Assembly (NCBI GenBank): GCA_007026445.1
Contig: VDMD01000001.1
Span: forward strand, 3,410,001-3,474,000
Origin: Schizophyllum amplum
Taxonomy: Eukaryota > Basidiomycota > Agaricomycetes > Agaricales > Schizophyllaceae
Reading direction: 5' to 3'
DNA length: 64,000 nt
Shown here: one piece after another, positions 61,106-64,000 of the stretch
Layout of the letters: every line of letters starts with the position of its first letter
Position numbering within the stretch: position 1 is the stretch's first letter
Notes under the pieces: model-generated
The model's database searches: none
Told to the model about the DNA's origin: nothing
What the model saw: the letters and a program-made list of their open reading frames with translations, nothing else
Translations under genes and position numbers: made by a program

Positions 61106-61807
61106 ATGATCAGTACATACAAGCAAACGAGCCCTGCTCACCAGACGCAGATGGACTCTGACATGATTGCCCGATTGGACTGGATATCGGTCAGTCCTTT
61201 GCACTTCTCAATTTTTCTACTCAATCTCATGCGCTCTACACAGGACCGCAAAGTTGCCCAATGGGTCATGCTCAACGAGCCCAACATCACATTCGAACAC
61301 GCCAAGTCCATCCGTTGCTTCATCGCCGCCATTGAGCGCAACCCTGCCATCCAATTCGCCGCCGAACGCTTCTACCTCGTCGCCCCGTCCGAGGAGGCCG
61401 ACCGTGATGCCATGATCACCGCCCTCCACGCTCTCCTCTGCATCATCCGCAACGTGCAGCATCCCCTCGCGCCGCATTTCGTTGACGTTGAGGCGTGTGG
61501 CGCGTGGTCCACGTCGGAAATGGACCGCGTCAATGAGCTCGCATCGGCGTCGGCGATGCAGCTCTTTCTACAGTTGCTCCCCAAACGTGAAGTCAAGAGC
61601 GACGTTCACCACATCCTGGACATCTATGGCGCAATGGACACGCCTCGAGTCGCACAGGACACGCTGCGGCCGCGCCAGGAGAAGCTTCGCGACGCTCTCA
61701 AGGCGATCCCTGCGCATCTAAAGCGCCGCCTTCAGCAGCGGAGGAGACCGGCGCGCACGAGCCGAACGCGCAGAGTCGTTACATTAGCACCCTTCGCCAG
61801 TCGTTGA
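61106..61807 (+). CDS. orphan helical protein, function unknown
   Basis: Two exons, 61106-61189 and 61244-61807, with a clean 54-bp intron (GTCAGT...ACACAG). ATG gives MISTYKQTSPAHQTQMDSDM, then WISDRKVAQWVMLNEPNITF, HAKSIRCFIAAIERNPAIQF, EEADRDAMITALHALLCIIR, VNELASASAMQLFLQLLPKR and RDALKAIPAHLKRRLQQRRR. The protein is about 215 residues, mostly helical and charged, with an Arg-rich tail, no signal peptide and no transmembrane span. No family recognised. Because the intron is a multiple of three without a stop, the unspliced reading is also open; I favour splicing because the intron-encoded residues are unlike the rest. The upstream TATA box supports a real gene. Confidence 0.65.
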   Translation: MISTYKQTSPAHQTQMDSDMIARLDWISVSPLHFSIFLLNLMRSTQDRKVAQWVMLNEPNITFEHAKSIRCFIAAIERNPAIQFAAERFYLVAPSEEADRDAMITALHALLCIIRNVQHPLAPHFVDVEACGAWSTSEMDRVNELASASAMQLFLQLLPKREVKSDVHHILDIYGAMDTPRVAQDTLRPRQEKLRDALKAIPAHLKRRLQQRRRPARTSRTRRVVTLAPFASR

Positions 61808-62914
61808 AACCGGCGATGGTCCACATAGTCCACGCGACTTTGGAAAACCGACCAACGCGCGTGTCAGGACGCGCTGGATGCCGTCGAGTGGGCGCGAAAG
61901 ACGTCGAGCTGCAGGCCGAAGACGATGCCACCCATGAAGGCGCGCCACCGCAGTACCCGCACCTCGTCGGTCAGCGAAGACACGTCCTGCCAAGACTCAT
62001 CACGAAGCGCCCATGTTTGAGGCGCGGACGTCTCCCGGCTAGGTTTCGCTAAACCCCGTCGTTGTTCTTATTATCATCCTCACTCTCTTCCGTCGGCTCA
62101 TCGTACCTATCGAGCACATACTCTCACGCACGGTCTTTCTCGTATCTCGGAATCTGCATTTATTGTACAATAAACACGTCCCGCTCACATTCTGACCCTG
62201 TACAATGCATAACGCAACTTACTATTCGAATCAATGACATCTCTTTGTTTTGTCTTGCATTAGCCGCGCGAATTCGACAGATCTAGCAGAAGCCGGCGTG
62301 AGGCCTGAAGTGACAGAAAGTATAGCGTCAAACTGGCGCCAGGCGTCCTGTACTGTGATGCGAGCCGCCGTTGCCCTGAAGTCGAACATCTTACACGTGA
62401 TGCGACACGTGTATAGTAGTTTGTGGCGCCGCGATCCTTTAAGTACCAAGTCTCAGTCTGAATCTTTAGACAATTAGCGCACACCGCCCCAAAGTCTCTA
62501 GCATCCGTGGCTGACAAGGAACATAGCCAGAGAAGCGGCACAACTACGTCTATCCATCACCGTATGTGTGCATTGCTGTTGTTCTCGAAGACCAGCCTCG
62601 ATAGGTTGTCCTTTCAAACCTGGGACGACTCACGGACGAATCTGCGGCAAGAACGAACTCCCCTCTATGGAGCGGCCACAACTAGTCCGATGAAGATCTG
62701 CATTGGCTAGTAACCACACGCGGCATGCGTAGCAGGGACTCGTCTCAATGGACGGACGGTTGGACGCGTCTCAACAGACGGAATGAGTTCAGTCGCCGAC
62801 AGAAGTAATGCATCCATTGCAAAGCTGGTCTATGCTTTTGTCCACTATCACTACGGAGGGGTCAATTCATCTCCAAGCAGTCTGACTGTATCAATGCTCA
62901 CCAGTGAGCAGCGT
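61808..62914. other. 3' intergenic region
   Basis: About 1.1 kb between the orphan gene stop and the QCR6 stop. No gene, RNA gene or transposon visible. Confidence 0.45.
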
Positions 62915-63540
62915 CTACTTGAGCTGGGAGAACAGCTTGGGCGCGGCGCATTCCTGTTGCGGATATCATGTCAGTGGAAGGGCAATCACGTTCGCGAGTA
63001 ATACACACGTCTATGCAGTGCATCATGCTGGGAAGAGATATCAGAATGAGACTTGCGCAGAACGGAGCTTGGCACATACTGGACTGTGAGCGTATACGCG
63101 AGATGGGGAGCTAAGGTCAGTGTATGCGAGCACCACTAGCAGGTAGCGATACGCACAGCTGTTGATTTGGTCAGTCACACGGCACAGCAAGCTTAGACAA
63201 GAATACGCACAGTTCCTCGACACAGTCCTCGCCGTGGAAGCCCTCGCCGGCCTGAACCTTCTCCTGGCAATGCTCGAAGTGCTTCGCGACCGCGGCGCAC
63301 TTCTGCTCCTTGCACTCCTCGCGAATGACTGGGTGAGCCTGCGGGCAACGTTAGCAGACGCGTAAGAAACGCAAAGACCAGACCACGCACGTCCTCGGGT
63401 TCCTCCTCCTCTTCCTCCTCCTCCTCAGCGGGCTCCTCCTGGGCCTCTGTTTCTTCCTCCTCCTTGGGCTCCTCCTCGGCGGGCTCCGCGTCGGCGTGCA
63501 CGGTCGGCAGGAAAGAAGAGAAGAAGTCGGTGATGCTCAT
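62915..63540 (-). CDS. QCR6: ubiquinol-cytochrome c reductase hinge protein QCR6
   Basis: Acidic hinge subunit of mitochondrial complex III that helps cytochrome c1 meet cytochrome c. ATG at 63540 (MSITDFFSSFLPTVHADAEP), then a Glu-rich acidic stretch. After a 50-bp intron: HPVIREECKEQKCAAVAKHF, EHCQEKVQAGEGFHGEDCVE. After further introns a 19-nt exon (63009-63027, MMHCID) and the last exon 62915-62953 (ECAAPKLFSQLK, TAG) end the protein. The family pattern EELFHxMHC needs two residues (FH) between DCVEEL and MMHC; they must come from microexon sequence, and TCCA at 63080-63083, flanked by AG and GT, fits half of it. The twin CxxxC pairs forming the disulfide hairpin are all present. Intron ends between 63028 and 63215 are not resolved. 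Confidence 0.88.
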
Positions 63541-63784
63541 GGCTGGCGTTGAGGCGCACGACGGTGCCGGTCACAGTTAGCAATAGCTCGCTTGCGGTTG
63601 GCGACGGAGCGGAAAATGGCTTCGGGACAAGCCGGCCACGCCACAAAGTGCTCGGATGGCCGGGCCCGAGTTCCGGTCGGACGCGTTGGGAAACAAGGAC
63701 AAAGTAACGCGTCGCCATCCCCCATATTGTCGTGACCGTGTCTAACTAGTACTTGGTAGATGCGCATCTGGTGCTGAAGACGGA
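63541..63784. promoter_or_regulatory. bidirectional promoter, QCR6 / SMC1
   Basis: Only 244 bp separate the divergent start codons, so the two genes share upstream sequence. No clear TATA box on either side. Confidence 0.6.
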
Positions 63785-64000
63785 ATGCCTCTTATTCAGA
63801 TCGAGGTCTGTGACTTCAAGTCGTACAGGTGTGTGAAGAGAAGAATAACGCAACACCGAAATTGACGACTTGTTCAGAGGGCATCAGACTATCGGCCCCT
63901 TCAAGAACTTCACCTCTGTTATCGGTCCCAATGGCGCAGGAAAATCCAATCTCATGGATGCCATCTCATTTGTGCTCGGTGTCAAGAGCGCGCAGTTGCG
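63785..64000 (+). CDS. SMC1: cohesin subunit SMC1, N-terminus only (cut by window edge)
   Basis: Exon 1 63785-63828 and exon 2 from 63878 to the edge give [20 protein letters not shown] then [20 protein letters not shown] and [16 protein letters not shown]. This is the SMC1 N-terminal ATPase start, with the Walker A motif [12 protein letters not shown]1 with SMC3 forms the cohesin ring that holds sister chromatids together. The coding frame continues beyond the window; fungal SMC1 is about 1,200 residues. The FKSYRG and [13 protein letters not shown] wording identifies SMC1 rather than SMC2-4. Confidence 0.96.

Overview
The window looks like nuclear DNA of a filamentous basidiomycete, most likely an Agaricomycete. 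The genes are GC-rich, closely spaced on both strands and cut by many introns of about 45-65 bp with GT...AG ends. The protein content fits: a GH71 alpha-1,3-glucanase with WSC domains, F-box proteins of the mushroom type (coiled coil before the F-box), a DUF6699 protein and a microsomal P450. About 29 protein genes and one tRNA gene can be supported. The first gene and the last gene (SMC1) run off the ends.

Layout. 1-10.5 kb: an edge-truncated Ser/Pro-rich protein (-), a secreted GH71-WSC glucanase (+), a formamidase (-) and a CUE-domain protein (+). 11.4-24.6 kb: a minus-strand block with a small 61-residue protein, a CLC chloride channel, the GPI-transamidase subunit PIG-U, a BTB protein, an NmrA-like oxidoreductase, ATG3, a LYAR-type zinc-finger protein and a DUF6699 protein; a plus-strand tRNA-Val(AAC) sits between the BTB and NmrA genes. 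25-26 kb: the splicing factor CWC24. 26-36.4 kb: a sparse stretch where a C2H2/C2HC zinc-finger regulator stands alone between two gaps of about 2.4 kb, followed by a P450 (-) and a bZIP factor (-). 37.5-47.2 kb: a divergent ER-type Hsp70 (-), head to head with the SF3b subunit RSE1 (+), then two tandem Ohr/OsmC-type mitochondrial proteins (+). 48-64 kb: ribosomal protein uS2/RPS0 (-), an F-box protein (-), an MFS exporter (+), a second F-box protein (-) head to head with a glycerol-phosphate acyltransferase (+), a DJ-1 family protein (-), an orphan helical protein (+), and QCR6 (-) divergent from the cohesin subunit SMC1 (+).

This is mainly housekeeping chromosome. I see no intact transposon, virus, CRISPR array or convincing secondary-metabolite cluster. 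Its unusual features are: (i) repeated use of tiny exons (4, 8, 10, 13, 14, 15, 19 and 20 nt) that are needed to keep conserved protein motifs in frame; (ii) a tandem Ohr/OsmC pair in which the second copy has lost the peroxidatic cysteine; (iii) a perfect four-unit heat-shock element upstream of a divergent ER Hsp70 ending in HIEL; (iv) a GC-AG intron in the formamidase gene; (v) a zinc-finger regulator isolated in a gene-poor stretch. All gene models were assembled by eye from reading frames, splice sites and family motifs, so exact exon ends are predictions.
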